Shown here one piece after another: positions 1 to 9,595 of a stretch of DNA of 26,000 bases. How positions within the stretch are numbered: the stretch's first letter is position 1; every line of letters starts with the position of its first letter. The DNA comes from Tubiluchus corallicola (Eukaryota; Priapulida; Priapulimorpha; Priapulimorphida; Tubiluchidae). Both the position numbers and the translations under genes were made by a program. A model generated the notes under the pieces. That model saw nothing but the letters and a program-made list of their open reading frames with translations. It had not been told where the DNA came from and searched no databases. The stretch spans positions 139,001-165,000 of the forward strand of contig JAQGDQ010000457.1 in NCBI GenBank assembly GCA_030141605.1, read 5' to 3'.

Positions 1-861
1 ACTCAATAATTTAATGATCACTGCATCCTTTCCTTCATTAGTCTAAACTGCAAAAATAACTTTAAGGTCAAATTTATGCTGTAGTGCAACGACACGCCAG
101 GAAACCATCTATAATTAACATGAAATATTGATCAAGCATTTCTGTTAAATAAATTACATAAGAGAAACGAAATGTTACCCATTTAAGTTATAAAATAGGT
201 CGTAAATAAAGTTATAAAATAGCGCAGAAAAAAGAAGACTTGAATAAACGACAAGCGAACGAGCGACGAAAAGTTTGATAATTCATTATGATCAATATGT
301 TCTGATAATTAATTAATGATATAAGCTGTGCATGGCTAACCACACCCACGATTAAGCACAAGTAACTTGATGAAAAATTAACATGCACGGATATTCAGTG
401 GGCACAAAATGTCTGATTAATAAATGATGACCACACGATTGTACTAGATACAACGGAACAATAACAAACCAACAACACTGGCAAATACTATACAAACGGC
501 TAATTTCTGAGTAAATTAGTAAACAAAAAACAGTTTTTACCAACTTCAACAGACAATATGTCTAGATGATATTTACGAGATGTGAAAAATACAGATTATG
601 GTGGTTAATAATAATAATAATAGTAACAGTAGTAGTAGTAGTAGTAGTAGTAATAATAATAATAATGATAATAATGATAATAATAATAACAGCATTAATA
701 ATAATAATAGTAATAATAATGATAATAATAACAGTATTAATAATAGTAATAATAATAATAATGATAACAATAACAGTATTAATAATAATAATAATAATAA
801 TAATAACAGTATTAATAATAATAATAACAGTAATAATAATAATAATGATAATAATAATAAT

Positions 862-904
<43 letters not shown>

Positions 905-1447
905 CAATAATGATTATTCACTTCTTATTATGGAATAGTTGTTTTCCAGTTATTGTATATTCTTTAAATCTTCCAATTATATTTTGAAAAATCAGCAAGA
1001 AAGTTCCATGTTTTGATAGTGATGAATGGAAAGCAGCAGAGCAAAGAGTTGCTTAATTTCATTTTAAACAATACGGATTGTCGTTGTTTAAAAATACCGC
1101 TAATTGCTCAAATTACATTCCAGTTTTATGAATCGACTCAAAGGCCTATTCCTTAGTTCAATTTGTCCATGCACAGTACTGTACGTCATCCATGTAAAAA
1201 TCAATAAATTAGTTATTTATTCATAACTAAAAATTAAAACTAGAATGTGATAATCATACTTGTAAATAGAAAATTTGGTACTCAAAAATATAGTTAAAAG
1301 TTTTTCTAATACCTACTAACTAATACTACAACACAGGACAGCAAGTTTAACCCCCAAAAGACTAAACTACAGGAAAAAGGCTTCCCAAAATAAAAAAAAA
1401 TGTAATGAGAAAAGAGGAAATTTTATAAAATAAAGTGATATCTCCAC
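1..1447 (-). other. Eb1 intron 3' of exon 3b (incomplete)
   Basis: No sequence resembling the next EB1 exon (IIPVDKL onward) was found here on the minus strand, so the intron continues past the left edge. Apart from the trinucleotide tract at 604-912, nothing stands out. It is AT-rich, with no third version of exon 3. Confidence 0.8.
604..912. repeat. Interrupted AAT/AGT trinucleotide microsatellite
   Basis: This ~310-bp tract is built from AAT units with runs of AGT (about eight near 627-650) and scattered GAT, AAC and AGT interruptions. The open frames across it (poly-Asn, poly-Ile, poly-Tyr, poly-Leu) are artefacts of the triplet period. Confidence 0.97.
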
Positions 1448-1554
1448 CTTGTCCACACTCATCTTCTTGAAACAGTTCTGCAGCAGCTTGTAGTTACCAA
1501 TTGACACATGCTCCAATTTAGAGTTAAATTTACATTTCTTCATACTAATTGAAC
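1448..1554 (-). CDS. Eb1: Eb1 coding exon 3b (alternative, divergent copy of exon 3)
   Basis: This is a second open 107-nt exon with the same phases (1 in, 0 out) as exon 3a. Its acceptor is TTTCCGTAG, and its donor GTGGAG is somewhat weaker than that of 3a. It encodes a split glycine, [25 protein letters not shown] and [10 protein letters not shown]. It shares 20 of 36 residues with 3a, and 11 of those 20 use a different codon, so the two have been diverging for a long time while the protein was kept. The microtubule-facing KK pair and VDK lysine are retained. The EHEYI.NF block is changed to EHVSIGNY, while the FKKMSVDK end is closer to other EB1 proteins than 3a is. It is very probably used mutually exclusively with 3a. 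The alternative is a dead exon copy, but there are no stops or frameshifts. Confidence 0.87.
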
Positions 1555-4500
1555 CTACGGAAACAAATTGTACAATAATGGTGACATCTTGCTATTGTGT
1601 AATGAGCTTAACGTGCTCACTAGTTCATCACAGAGACCAGCGTTAGACCCGACATTGTCCAGCCGTTTCAGCGAACTCAGATGACGTGTTTACGGACACT
1701 TGTGAAGTAAAGTTCGAGAACTTCTGCAAGGATCGGGGATCAGAGTGGGCTGATAATGGGTATTCCTCGTTAAACTGAGATCAGCATACTGCTATAATAG
1801 TATAATACTTATAAGTATAAGTATAAGCGGTATAACTGAAGAGAAACAGAAAGGCGAATGGGATCGTGGGCAATTTAGATGTGATCTAGTAAGACTGGAT
1901 GTTTTCCACCATAAATGTCTTCGGAAATCCTAAAAATATCTTATCGCGACCATGTTACCAATGTGGAAGTCCTACAGCAGGCGCAGTCAAGGCGGTTGCA
2001 GGAAATAGTCGCAGAGAGAAGGCTGAGATTGGCTGGACATATTCTCCGCCTACCAGAACAATGCCACTCCAAAATAGCATTACGCTGGGAACCACCTGGT
2101 GGAAAAAGGAAAAGAGATCGGCCAAAAACAACGTGGCGAAGATCTTTCAAAGAAGACCTTCGGGCTATGAACACACGTTGGGAGAACATCGAAAGAGAAG
2201 CCGCTGATAGAACCCAGTAGAAAATGCTGTCTGCCCAATGTGCATCCGTGCACGGGAAGGACTAAGGTCTAAGGTAAGGTAAGGTAAGACTGCTGAGTTG
2301 GCTTTCGATGCGATGTTTCTACTTTCCACTGTTGAGCAATCTCAATAATAATAAGCGCGTTCCCGTAATCTGCTAATAAATCTCGAGGCAAGACGGTGGA
2401 GAAAGATTTCGGGAAAGACCAAAGAATTGTGAAGTGAAACCACACGGATACTACGTGTGAGAAATTAGTAGTGCAAACTGCAAACGTTCATGCAAAGCAC
2501 AGAGCAAGCACATGCATATCTGAAACAGCAAAATCAAAGCATACAAAACCAGAACTGATGGATGATCACTGTCCCAGGTGGTTTGTACGTACAATTTTGA
2601 ACTTTCTATCGAAAAAGTGAAACGAATCTGATAAATTTCTCTTCCATAACAGTGATCATTCAATCACGCTGGCGATACAGACATCACTAAAGTCATTCTA
2701 CCTTATCCACGTTCAACTTTTTGTACGCAGATTGTAAAATTTTGAAATTGTTGATGTATTCGTGCTCCAGCCGCGTGTTAAATTTAACCTTTTTCATAGG
2801 TAGACAACCTGAAATGTAGACAGCAAGTGAGGTTATATGAAAAACGAAGAAATGTTATACAGAAGCTTTCGGGAAAATGGAGTTTTCCGCAATCAGATTT
2901 TGCAAGTCTGCTGTGTGAAAGACAGTATGTTAGTTGCACACACGTGGTTCATGAACAGCAATAAGAAACAGCATTTAGACAGTGTCGATGCACAAAGCAG
3001 CGAAAGACAAAATCTGAAAAACAAGGACAACAGCCCAGCATAATGTGCAAATAGCCAGATCAGACAGGTGGCCAAATGGTAAACATAAAAAACTGTACAA
3101 TCTGCCCAAGTATCCGGCACAGAAAGTAACAGCATATTCTTCTGTGATGAGTTCAAAAACTATGAATCTCTGTATAAGATATAATATTCAATGTTAAGCA
3201 TAATGATTAACTATATAGTATTTAGGTATAAACTGAAAATTTCATTATTATAACTGATACACTTACTATAATATAGCATTCAAGAAAAAATTAAAACAAA
3301 AGGAGCAAATGAGTAATCATTCTATAGTAACAACTTAAAACCAGACACTGTACAAACCAGCATAAACTAAGACATTTTCATTTTTTAAGTACAGTCAACC
3401 CTCGTTAAACCGGACTAATTAGGGGGGGTGTCCAGTTTAGCCGATTGTCCGATTTATCCGATATTCCTATATATGATCTATATTATACAGGAATAATCAC
3501 CTTAATAAGGCCTATATACATTAAACTATATACTATACTGTCTATTACTTTAAAATAGTTAACCTGTGAGGATAAAGAAATTATTGTACAGTTGGTAGGC
3601 CGTGTTGTGTTTAGCGCTCGGGCTCGGACGGAAATCGGTCAGTATCCTTTGCCACGGATGACGTCCGTCTTATCCGATATCCGGGCTAATGGGGTCCGGT
3701 TTAACGAGGGTCGACTGTAATTACTAACTGTATTTCAAAAAATTAAATAAAACGTTAAAGGAAAAGTGACTGACACTTATCAAGTAAACAAGTTTAATGA
3801 ATTAATTCGCATGTGAAATTTATTTGCTAACACTACAAGTGAAATATGCCTCACCTGGAAATAACATGTCCATAAACTGGCAATACGCTGCACCTGAAAT
3901 TGACGAATTTAGACAGACTTTCAAAATGACTGACTAACGAATTAAATTAATTTATTAAATTAAACCTCTAAATTAAATTATTAACATATTAATGATGAAA
4001 AATGAAATTAATGAAACTCTGATCTAGTAAAATTCAGGTATGTAGGAAAATTTGTTTACAAGTGAACTGGTTTACAAGTTTACCAGAAAACTGCTTTCGT
4101 TTCAATGACAATTACAAAGTTCATTTACCACAACACCTATTCACTGAAAGATTACAAATCAGAATTAGCACTTAGCAACATTATCAACTAATGAAGAATA
4201 GCTGTGGCCATTATAAGAACCTTGCTTGCTTAGCCCCTCAACAAAGAAAATCTCTTAAGCTAAGGCAATGGACTGACAGTGGTGTCTTAGCCAAATTTAG
4301 GTGAATGTACATCCCACTTCAAAGGGGAAACAGCCTGGAGCAATGTGGCTCATTAGACTGCCTAGAACAGTCTTTCTGGCTGTCACCAATCCAGTTGGTA
4401 AGCAAGAATGAAATGTACTGTTCAACTTTCATAACTGAGCACACATCCTGACTACCTAACTATACTTCACGCGCAGATAAAAGTAACTGCGCTGTTTTCA

Positions 4501-4780
4501 ATAATTATCAAGGATGTCCATCAAAAATATCCAAGATTGACCAAGTATTTAAGAAAAGCATGAGATAAAGCCAATCATTCATCGCACATTAAAAAAGCAT
4601 AAATTTTATGAAGCTCTGAAATAAATGACACGCCTTTGTATTTATAAAATACAACCTACCTGTGCTTAAATCTTCTATTTTTGTATAATTTAGCTGCAAG
4701 CATTCATTAACCCAGTTTAACATGTCATGACGACTCAAGTTATCTGTTGTTACGCTCGTGTTGTATACGTTGATGGCCAT
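1448..4780 (-). CDS. Eb1: EB1/MAPRE microtubule plus-end-binding protein, 5' part (partial, spliced)
   Basis: This is the N-terminal part of an EB1-family protein, which binds growing microtubule plus ends through an N-terminal calponin-homology (CH) domain and recruits other +TIP proteins. Three consecutive coding exons plus an alternative third exon are visible on the minus strand, all with GT/AG borders and compatible phases. Family hallmarks are [10 protein letters not shown] at the start, [20 protein letters not shown], and KKVKF followed by LEHEYI and a terminal VDK. The ATG at 4780 matches the usual start of the family. About 90 of the roughly 115-130 CH-domain residues are covered. 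The rest of the CH domain (usually starting IIPV), the coiled coil and the EB-homology tail are not in the window, so the gene leaves at the left edge. A T-rich tract ending in TTGTAG just before 4812 looks like a splice acceptor, so a non-coding first exon probably lies upstream. The introns contain transposon remnants but the exons are open, so the gene looks intact. Confidence 0.94.
1555..2701 (-). other. Intron between Eb1 exons 3a and 3b
   Basis: This 1,147-bp segment separates the two third exons. It carries the LINE 3' fragment at 1895-2287 in the opposite orientation to Eb1. At this length, simple steric interference between splice sites cannot explain exclusive use of 3a or 3b. Bases 2288-2701 show nothing recognisable. 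Confidence 0.85.
1895..2287 (+). mobile_element. LINE (non-LTR retrotransposon) 3' end, degenerate
   Basis: This is the C-terminal tail of a LINE ORF2 endonuclease/reverse transcriptase. It begins [10 protein letters not shown], then after a one-base loss near 1925 continues [31 protein letters not shown] and [12 protein letters not shown]. These match the widespread RRLRWLGHVLRMP...GRPKTTWRR tail of such elements. The TAG at 2218-2220 stands where these proteins usually have Trp (DR.QW), so it is probably a TGG-to-TAG mutation. The frame then runs on to TAA at 2263-2265. The element ends in four AAGGT-type repeats (2266-2287), a typical short-repeat LINE tail. It is 5'-truncated, sits inside an Eb1 intron on the opposite strand and is not functional. 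Confidence 0.85.
2702..2808 (-). CDS. Eb1: Eb1 coding exon 3a (canonical version)
   Basis: This 107-nt exon enters in phase 1 and leaves in phase 0. It follows the acceptor TACATTTCAG and precedes the donor GTAGAA. It encodes a split glycine followed by [24 protein letters not shown] and AYKKLNVDK. The KKVKF and LEHEYI.NFK blocks are the conserved EB1 sequence for this part of the CH domain. The paired lysines and the final VDK lysine correspond to positions implicated in microtubule binding in human EB1 (K59, K60, K89). The next exon in the family normally starts IIPVDKL and is outside the window. A second version of this exon lies at 1448-1554. Confidence 0.94.
2809..3854 (-). other. Eb1 intron 2
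   Basis: This 1,046-bp intron lies between exon 2 and exon 3a, with a GTGAGG donor and a CAG acceptor after a pyrimidine-rich stretch. It contains the 326-bp pogo-type MITE at 3392-3717. The remaining ~700 bp are AT-rich and without recognisable content. Confidence 0.88.
3392..3717. mobile_element. pogo/Tigger-type MITE with TA target duplication
   Basis: This 326-bp element has terminal inverted repeats starting CAGTCAACCCTCGTTAAAC. The other end, read inward, starts CAGTCGACCCTCGTTAAAC, giving one mismatch over about 24 bp. It is flanked by TA on both sides (3390-3391 and 3718-3719). The CAGT start and TA duplication fit the pogo branch of Tc1/mariner. Subterminal TTATCCGATAT-like motifs occur near both ends. 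There is no transposase frame, so it is non-autonomous. It lies in Eb1 intron 2. Confidence 0.88.
3855..3893 (-). CDS. Eb1: Eb1 coding exon 2 (39-nt micro-exon)
   Basis: This 39-nt exon completes a split glycine codon and encodes [12 protein letters not shown], the most invariant block of EB1 CH domains, before ending one base into the next glycine. Borders are TTTCAG before the exon and GTGAGG after it. Entry and exit phases are both 1, so the exon is symmetric and skipping it would keep the frame while removing 13 residues of the CH core. It is too short to appear as a long open reading frame and was found by continuing the EB1 homology from exon 1. Confidence 0.95.
3894..4659 (-). other. 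Eb1 intron 1
   Basis: This 766-bp AT-rich intron lies between exons 1 and 2, with a GTAGGT donor and TTTCAG acceptor. I see no other gene, repeat array or recognisable transposon in it. Confidence 0.9.
4660..4780 (-). CDS. Eb1: Eb1 coding exon 1 (start codon exon)
   Basis: This exon has 40 codons plus one base, from ATG at 4780-4778 to the donor GTAGGT that begins at 4659. It encodes the first CH-domain helices: [10 protein letters not shown], then [14 protein letters not shown], then NYTKIEDL, all typical of EB1. It ends in phase 1, so the glycine after LST is completed by the next exon. The reading frame stays open past the donor into intron sequence, but the residues there no longer match the family, which supports the splice. 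The exon probably starts at 4812 on the transcript, giving 32 nt of 5' UTR, because minus-strand bases 4833-4813 form a T-rich tract ending in AG. Confidence 0.95.
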
Positions 4781-5100
4781 TCTTGAATACCAATATACGA
4801 GCTAAAGTAGGCCTACAATAAAACAAAAATAATTTGTAATTAGAGTAACAGGCATTTTTGCAGCTCACAGATCAATTATTTAATGAAGCTTGGAAGATTA
4901 ATTACAAGACACGTGATTTAGTTTTCATATTTATATTTGCACTAATGCGAAAATATGATGAAAACTGCACTGAAAGAAGTACAATGCAACTATTGTTAAC
5001 ATAAAGTATATTATGTTTTGAATAAGCTGTGGGTTTTGATGTGTGTACATGAAGTGTACTCTAAACTTACGTGACAATGCCAAGTTTCATCTGTTACATG

Positions 5101-5577
5101 TAGGGATGAGAATGACAAATTGCAAAAGACTCTGAAACAGGCTGGGGGTTTAGGGGCCGCGGAGGCACCAGCAACAAATTGCAATTTTGTGATCATAGAG
5201 AGCCTCTATGTGGACTTAAAATATCGATTACTTTGCCCAACTATCAAGGATACATGATACCTAATCGTCTCAAAAATGCCTAAGCACTGGCCACTCCTAT
5301 GCAAAAGTATATAAAAACTGTCCGCAATTGACTCAAATAACTTCGCACAATTGATTCTGTATTTTTATACATAGAGATATACACGTGGTTACATTGATGT
5401 ACGTGATGTAAACAAAGTGATGGCCCGCCAACTAGCGGTCAGCTTGTGAAATAATGTACTGGGTCCGTAAAAATTTTCTCAATGAATTTACACGATTTAC
5501 AAAAATGGCACTACTGGTCTTCCAAAAACTCGGAATTCCGCGTATTCCCGGAAAATTCTCATCCCTGTACATGTTAA
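5101..5577. mobile_element. Candidate MITE with AGGGATGAGAAT inverted ends
   Basis: The left end begins TAGGGATGAGAAT; the right end, read inward, begins CAGGGATGAGAAT, so 12 of 13 bases match. The six bases TACATG lie immediately outside both ends (5095-5100 and 5578-5583) as a probable target duplication. No transposase is encoded in the 477 bp. The CAGGG-like start suggests hAT, but that superfamily makes 8-bp duplications and only 6 bp match here, so the superfamily is unresolved. Confidence 0.6.
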
Positions 5578-6159
5578 AAGAAATTTTCCTTTTTGTGATG
5601 TCATCACTAGCAGGGTTCATCAGCTTTCAATTACATTTCTAAGGAATGTTTAGCTATCAGAAACATTATGGTAATTATCAGAAATAACAATTTGTATATT
5701 TTATATTGCTAGTTAAAATGAGGTGTGATCTGAAAGCGTCCTGTTTTCCCCAAATTTAAGTTCTAGTATTAATAACTTTAATTATTTTTCTGAGCAATTA
5801 ATGCACAAAATATGACTCTCTGACATCGTGGTATGTTCTTAGCTATCAGTGCAAATTACTCAATTATGTTGGACAAAAGGCAAAGCAAAAATTTGCAGTA
5901 GGGAGCAATTAGCTGGTGACGGGGTAAGTGTTTATTATTTCCTTACAACGTGCCTGCTGAAAATCAGGGAAAATTGACGGAAAATTAAATTTTTTTCATT
6001 ATAGTAATGTAATTTTATACTGTTTTCGTGATATGTTCATATTCATGTGTATGACCATGAATGGCCTGCGTTAGTGATGGTCAGTTACGGTATTTTTAAA
6101 GTAGGATTGGGCCATAAAATAACTTATTTGATGAACTCCGTTAATGTATTTTGGTTTAA
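5578..6159. other. AT-rich intergenic DNA, nothing recognised
   Basis: No coding similarity, tandem array or paired terminal repeats were found between the two candidate MITEs. Confidence 0.6.
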
Positions 6160-6552
6160 CCCCTTCAATGCCATGAATTTGTATTGTATCTGCCATAGAG
6201 GAATGTTTTACGAATAGGAAAAGTTGCTAATGCTACAGACACTACTATGGACAACAGATTGCTAAAGTTTTGGCTAAAGGCATTTTTTGGTGGTCTATAC
6301 ATTAATTTCTTGGCCAATAGAGAACAGCACCATTGTTTATTTTCAGTAACTTGATTCATGAAGTGCGCCAGGTATACCTGTCAGTTAATTTGCATATTAA
6401 GCATAGTCATAGTCTTGTCATACAGACCAGTCAGAATAGCATTTTCGTGACAGAAGATGAAATTAACTAATATTTAGGTTAATTACGACCTATCTGGCAT
6501 TGCTGGAACATCATTGCAACAATAGCTAGAAATGGCTAAAAAAACCACAGGG
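6160..6552. mobile_element. Weak candidate piggyBac-like MITE (TTAA-CCC...GGG-TTAA)
   Basis: TTAA occurs at 6156-6159 followed by CCCCTTCAATG, and GGG at 6550-6552 is followed by TTAA at 6553-6556. TTAA duplication with CCC/GGG ends is the piggyBac signature. Beyond the first three bases the two ends do not match well, so chance is a real alternative. No transposase was recognised inside. Confidence 0.33.
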
Positions 6553-8202
6553 TTAAAAATGTATGATCAAGGCATCAGGTTGGTCATTTTATATTATTTA
6601 TAGGGGGTCATTCTTACTTGCTCGGCATCCCCATGTATTATGGTGGCATCGCAGGCCGCAGTTGCTTCACCATGTATAGTAGCAACTGTAGCACTGCTGT
6701 GCTCACTATGCGCTGCAGTGGCACTGATGTAGTACACAAGATGGCACGCTCCGCAGTACAGAGAAATGTCGAGCAAGCGTGAACGTCCCACCTAGTACCT
6801 ACGATGTATGTAATGAACATACGATCATGAAGAGTATGATGATGAATAGCCATAAATAAACGGTAAAATTATGACTCAATGAATACATTCTAATATGGGC
6901 TATATTACCTCTTCGGTAATTTAGAGCTGTTAACTATAGCAATAATTATGTCAATTCATTGCCCACTACTTATGCACATTATTTATGATCGAAGTGTGTA
7001 TTATTCACTAACAAAAAGATAAATAATTTTGAACAAAATACTTACGAAATACGAAAATTCACTAACCCACTTCGTGTCTTTGATGTCTGATCACCGGTCT
7101 CGGAGCATTGATCACGTGACAAATTTAGTTTCAGTTGTAGTTTATTTCTGAAAAGGTCCACGCAACATGGTCACCACAGCACAACAAAGTCAGTAAATTG
7201 CGCGCAGTAAATTAATATAAAGGAGAGCTGGGGCTATAATGCATTTTTCCGTTTTACCCAATTAGTTAGTAAAGAAGACAAAACGTCGTAATAAATTAAA
7301 ATAAAACAAAGCTATGTACAAGCATAATATTAAATTTTACGATATATGGTGTGTCTTTGTGTGCTTTGGTGCCCTTAAAACGTGGCCTTCAGATGTCATG
7401 TTCGTGCAATAGTAAACTAGATAATGTTAATTCACTGCCACTCAGGTTCAGTACAATGATATGTCACTGAATGATCATTTATAATTATTAAACCAAAATG
7501 GCATGACTTAAGTCAAGCCATATGTAATCTAATGAGCCATCATCATCATCACCATAATTATCATCATCATCAATAGCATCATTTCGTGACTTATTGTATT
7601 GTTATCCGATTAGCAAATATTATCCTATTATTATTATTAGTAATCGTATTATATCGTAGCAGTAACCGAGATCATGGCATATCATGATCATCATGTCATA
7701 GATGAATTTTGTAAAAAAAGTTAGATGAAAAGAAATTCTGCTCTTCAATTCTTAACGGATGTATCAAATTCTTTTGACCGTGTGCCCTACACATTGCTAT
7801 TACATAAACGGAAGAGTAATGTCGTCTCTTAGCTTAATTAGTAGTTACTTGACTGACCGATCCCAGTGCCTTTGTAGTTTGCAGTAATAGCAGTAATTAT
7901 GCGCAAACAAGAGAGTTGCAGTATGTAGACGTAAATAAGGATATGTGTTAGATTCTTGCCTACACACGAAATAAGCTCTGCATACCGACGATAACACACT
8001 TACAGTAGGCTTACTAGTTATATGAAGTATAAGTTATTCGCGATTACTTTTGTTCGGCTCCCCATTCCTGTACACCTGTTTCCTTCTCATGTTACTGTAT
8101 TGCTGCACAGCTCGTGTACAACAGTCTCACAGCGTCCGCTGTGCGATTAATTGACAAAACTTGAGAACGAAGGTCGATACTCGCCAGATTCTACCTAGCA
8201 AG
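6553..8202. other. Intergenic or 5' non-coding region, nothing recognised
   Basis: This 1.6-kb stretch lies upstream of the Eb1 start codon. A short (CAT)n tract is at 7538-7582. A less AT-rich patch at 6590-6800 has no coding similarity that I recognise. If Eb1 has a distant 5' UTR exon it could lie here, but I cannot point to one. Confidence 0.5.
7538..7582. repeat. (CAT)n microsatellite, interrupted
   Basis: Short ATC/CAT repeats interrupted by ACCATAATT and AATAG. Confidence 0.85.
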
Positions 8203-8210
8203 TGACGTCA
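8203..8210. promoter_or_regulatory. Perfect CRE palindrome TGACGTCA
   Basis: The full CREB/ATF consensus TGACGTCA, followed by TC, lies in a locally less AT-rich, CpG-containing stretch (about 8100-8560). Full CRE sites are common in housekeeping promoters, and this one lies about 3.4 kb upstream of the Eb1 start codon. A link to Eb1 or any transcript is inference, and a single 8-mer could be chance. Confidence 0.25.
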
Positions 8211-9595
8211 TCATTTCAAGCCAGACCGGGTGTCCAAAAGTGGCTACAAACATGACTTTATTTAGTCTACTTATCGTGAACGCAAGGAGGACATCAAATT
8301 AAACTTGCGGCAAATTAGAGATAATTACACAATGACTGCCATAAGATGAACATTTTGTTGCTGTTGTGTTCTTGGCGGTGTTGTACTTTAGCGCTGCCCT
8401 GCGGAAGAGTTTCAGCGCACCTGATCAGAGGAAACGTTATTTCGTTGAAACCGTGAGATTTCTCGCTGCCGGTTTTCGTGTTTATCTGTAACATGTATTT
8501 TCGTTTCAACCTTATCGTTACCGAGGTGAAAGCGAGTCTACTGAATGTTTGAAACATAGCAAAATTATGTGTGGACAAAATGTCTGCATTAAAAACTTCG
8601 AAGATTAATTAACAACTTGCAAATTTTGCTTTGAAACAATACATCAGTTGAAAATTTCAATTTGATTGCTTTGTATATGACCTCTTCGTACTGCAATTAT
8701 ATGCAGCAACAGTAATAGTAGACGTTATAATTATTATGAACCGCCAAAGGTTTTGTAACATTCTTGTGTCCGTACATGCTCTAACTCTGCTACAACCCAA
8801 CCAGTCGACACTAAGAGTTTAAAATGGAAGGACAGTCAGCGTACTTTGGTAGAACAAGTACTCTAATAGAGATAAAGGTGAGTGAATTTTGAATATTATG
8901 CATTTAAATGAAAAGTTTGATAGTATAATTATAGGCTCACTATTATTCTACGTAAATGTTACACAACTACTGCTTGGGACCACTTGTTTTTTTATTTTTT
9001 GTCTGATGATTAAAAACACCCATGAAGCTATTCGCGCTTTTCCTTACCACAGTGTGATACAACAGTGTGATAAGGAAGTGGACTAGTATAAGCAGCTACC
9101 TCATCTTCTGTTTTGTGTCGCAAAAACGCCTAGGTTTTTTTTACGATAAACTATACAGAGTGGACAGTTGATCCTTTACTTTTCGAGTATGGACCGATTT
9201 ACCACAATGGATAATTGGAAAATGTACCGTGCGACATGTTTTCACGTTGTCCTCTCTATCCGACGGACAGGCACAAATGAGAATCACTCATGTGTAAGAA
9301 ATGTTAGAGCGACAGAAATGTGTAAAGTTACGTATTTATAATTTAAGTTATAGAGTAGAGAATTAAACCGACTTCGTTTAATTGATCAAGCAAAGTGCTC
9401 GACTGTCGCGTTTTAGCTTCTTCAAATTCTATAATGCAAATTTCGATCAGTTAGAGCTAGTTTTCGGAAAGCTTTTTAAATCAAAGAAGCTTCCAAAGCT
9501 CTCTTGAAGATGATAATTTTTGCTAGATTACATGTTTAGGAATACTCAAAAAACGAATTGGATCTTACCCTTCTGACTATAATACGCCTTTTCGT
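8211..9595. other. Intergenic region, nothing recognised
   Basis: The minus-strand 87-codon open frame at 8315-8578 matches no family I know. No arrays or paired ends were found. Confidence 0.5.

Noticed and set aside
562-987. Open frames of poly-Asn, poly-Ile, poly-Tyr and poly-Leu
   Set aside because: They are produced by the trinucleotide microsatellite on both strands and have no protein features.
1757-1785. Possible second pogo end (TTCCTCGTTAAAC)
   Set aside because: Only about 11 bases match, the CAGT start is absent and no partner end exists nearby.
2266-2287. Insect telomeric repeat
   Set aside because: The unit is TAAGG/CCTTA, not TTAGG/CCTAA, and it sits at the end of a LINE.
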